A stretch of 64,000 bases of DNA from contig NZ_WAEM01000002.1 of NCBI RefSeq assembly GCF_008806775.1, positions 620,001 through 684,000 of the forward strand, given 5' to 3'. This DNA comes from Flavobacterium luteum (GTDB taxonomy: Bacteria > Bacteroidota > Bacteroidia > Flavobacteriales > Flavobacteriaceae). Below are positions 62,580 to 64,000 of this stretch, piece by piece; the first letter of the stretch is position 1; the number at the start of each line of letters is the position of its first letter. The position numbers were made by a program, and so were the translations under genes. Below the pieces are notes generated by a model. The model worked only from the letters and a program-made list of their open reading frames with translations. It had not been told where the DNA came from and made no database searches.

Positions 62580-63893
62580 GTGTTTAAGCTTTTTACTCTT
62601 TCATTAAAATTAAATGGCTTTCCAATTGAGAAAGCAAAAGAAAAACTAAATGAAATTTTGGCTGTTTCAGAAGATGATTATGCTGATTTTTTATCGGCAA
62701 GAAAGTCTGATATTGTTAATTTCCATTTAGAAAACAATTCGTTTTACCAAAATTTTGTTGGAAAATCTACTTTCGAAAAATGGGAAGAAATTCCAATACT
62801 AAAAAAAATCGATTTTCAAAGGCCTTTAAAAGAAAGGCTTTCAAAAGGGTTTTCTAAAAGAAACATTTATATTAACTCAACATCGGGATCTAGTGGTGAT
62901 CCTTTAGTTTTTGCCAAAGACAAATTATGCCACGCCATGATTTGGGCAAATATTATGAGACGCTTCGCTTGGTATAATATAGATTGCAACCGTTCCTTTC
63001 AAGCTCGATTTTATGGCATGCCGTTAAGTTTTATAGCCAATAAAAAATTGCGCATTAAGGACTTTTTCAGTAGAAGATATCGTTTTAATATATTTGATTT
63101 ATCCTTTATAGGCTTAGAAGAAATTATTAAAGTTTTTAAGAAAAAGAAATTCGATTACATCAACGGATATACAAGTTCAATTGTTTTATTGGCTAAGCAC
63201 TTAAAAAAAAGACGTCTTGTATTAACTAAAATATGCCCTACACTAAAAGCATGTATTGTCACTTCTGAAATGCTATTTGAAGAAGATAAACTTTTACTGG
63301 AAGAATATCTTGGCGTTCCAATAATAAACGAATATGGAGCCGCTGAATTGGATATTATCGCTTTTCAAAACCCCGAAAATAAATGGCAAGTAAATGCCGA
63401 AACTTTGTTTGTAGAAATATTAGACGAGAATGACCAACCTCTCCCTTACGGAAAAGAAGGTAGAATTGTGATAACAAGTCTTTATAATAAAGCACATCCT
63501 TTTATTCGTTATGAAGTAGGAGATTATGGTGTTTTAGACGAAAAGAGTACCCTTAAAAAACCTATCCTTAAAAAATTAATTGGACGTACTAATGATATTG
63601 CCATTCTACCAAGTGGCAAGACTTCTCCTGGTATGACATTCTATTCTATAACCAAAAAATTATTTGGAGATGACGGAAATGTAAAAGAATTTGTCATAAT
63701 ACAAACAAAAACAGATACTTTTGAAATTCAATATACTAGTGAAATGCCTTTAAAAAAAGCAGAAATTAAAACTATTGAAAAAGTGTTTTCAGACTATTTA
63801 GAACCTAATTTGAAGTATATTTTTACTCGAAAAGGAGTTTTAGAAAGAGGCGTTAGTGGAAAATTAAAACAGTTCGTTTCATTAGTAAATTAG
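62580..63893 (+). CDS. CapK-like phenylacetate-CoA ligase family protein
   Basis: This 437-residue adenylating-fold protein has the P-loop-like NSTSGSSGDPLVFAKD, the NEYGAAELDIIAF motif and GRIVITSLYNKAHPFIRYEVGDYG. CapK-type members occur in capsule and O-antigen loci rather than in phenylacetate breakdown. Position just before wecB supports a surface-polysaccharide role. The start is GTG 62580; the sequence MFKLFTLSLKLNGFPIEKAK is consistent with the family N-terminus. Confidence 0.85.
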   Translation: MFKLFTLSLKLNGFPIEKAKEKLNEILAVSEDDYADFLSARKSDIVNFHLENNSFYQNFVGKSTFEKWEEIPILKKIDFQRPLKERLSKGFSKRNIYINSTSGSSGDPLVFAKDKLCHAMIWANIMRRFAWYNIDCNRSFQARFYGMPLSFIANKKLRIKDFFSRRYRFNIFDLSFIGLEEIIKVFKKKKFDYINGYTSSIVLLAKHLKKRRLVLTKICPTLKACIVTSEMLFEEDKLLLEEYLGVPIINEYGAAELDIIAFQNPENKWQVNAETLFVEILDENDQPLPYGKEGRIVITSLYNKAHPFIRYEVGDYGVLDEKSTLKKPILKKLIGRTNDIAILPSGKTSPGMTFYSITKKLFGDDGNVKEFVIIQTKTDTFEIQYTSEMPLKKAEIKTIEKVFSDYLEPNLKYIFTRKGVLERGVSGKLKQFVSLVN

Positions 63894-63897
63894 AAAT

Positions 63898-64000
63898 ATG
63901 AAAATTACAATAGTTGCTGGCGCACGACCTAATTTTATTAAAATTGCTCCTATTATTAAAGCGATTGAGAAAAAGCAAAATGAAGGCGCAACTATTTCTT
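63898..64000 (+). CDS. wecB: UDP-N-acetylglucosamine 2-epimerase, N-terminal fragment (cut by window end)
   Basis: ATG 63898 opens a frame that runs off the window, beginning MKITIVAGARPNFIKIAPII. This is the diagnostic N-terminus of non-hydrolysing UDP-GlcNAc 2-epimerases, which make UDP-ManNAc for surface polysaccharides. It follows the CapK-like gene by 4 bp. Confidence 0.9.
   Translation, partial: MKITIVAGARPNFIKIAPIIKAIEKKQNEGATIS

Noticed and set aside
1..64000. tRNA, rRNA, tmRNA or known riboswitches
   Set aside because: I looked in the intergenic gaps for CCA-ended cloverleafs and conserved RNA cores and recognised none; a covariance-model scan would settle this.

Overview
The window looks like a chromosomal segment of a Flavobacterium-like member of the Flavobacteriaceae (Bacteroidetes). 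The evidence is low GC content, Bacteroidetes-type promoters (TTG, 17-20 bp, TAnnTTTG), almost no Shine-Dalgarno sites, gliding/type IX secretion genes (gldH, sprE/porW, a protein with a T9SS sorting tail), Flavobacteria-restricted families (DUF4254, DUF6427, DUF6341, DUF6168, DUF4292) and a split F-type ATP synthase locus. I see no rRNA, tRNA, CRISPR array, transposase, integrase or phage module. Most of the window is ordinary core genome.

Layout. 1-8464 (+): end of a lycopene cyclase, a bacilliredoxin, a tRNA uridine hydroxylase (TrhO) with an unusual C-terminal barrel, the ricT-gldH-mrcA operon, and scoAB. 8454-13944 (-): a small domain protein, class I fumarase, a 54-residue membrane microprotein, a fused SpmA/SpmB-type membrane protein, a secreted protein and a PolB-like exonuclease. 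14013-25813: the heme region. hemA-C-D-E-F-B and then cytochrome c and ogt run leftward; an AraC-type regulator, hemH, hemJ, a histidine kinase and an enoyl-CoA hydratase run rightward from a shared divergent control region. 25843-31035 (-): an HD phosphohydrolase and a 1480-residue T9SS cargo. 31559-38954: an acyl-ACP desaturase, two PlsC acyltransferases flanking recA, trpS, dprA, an HU/SPOR protein and a thioesterase. 38967-46070 (-): EnvC-like protein, DUF4292 lipoprotein, TPR protein, nucleotidyltransferase, a broken GIY-YIG gene with hairpin repeats, dut and a flippase. 46228-53356 (-): a relic of atpG, two paralogous lipoproteins, atpG-A-H-F-E-B, a DUF6168-like gene, atpZ and a bactofilin. 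53361-64000: sprE, a PaaE-like reductase, a GT9 glycosyltransferase with DUF4254, upp, DUF6427/DUF6341, purD and the start of a surface-polysaccharide region (CapK-like ligase, wecB).

How the genes fit together. The heme block encodes the steps from glutamyl-tRNA to protoheme except hemL, including aerobic HemF and HemJ. Its divergent promoter region carries three direct repeats spaced 21-23 bp, which suits control by the adjacent AraC-type regulator. The ATP synthase block has the F0 genes and alpha, gamma and delta but not beta or epsilon; a terminator-like hairpin follows atpE. GldH, SprE and the cargo belong to gliding/T9SS.

I found no single large undescribed system. The observations most worth following are: the TrhO fusion; the hem operator-like repeats; the atpG 3'-end relic flanking a lipoprotein pair; a C8 tract at the start of a surface-sugar glycosyltransferase gene; a LacI-type palindrome shared upstream of two secreted-protein genes; a structured intergenic repeat present twice; and the atpE-atpF hairpin.
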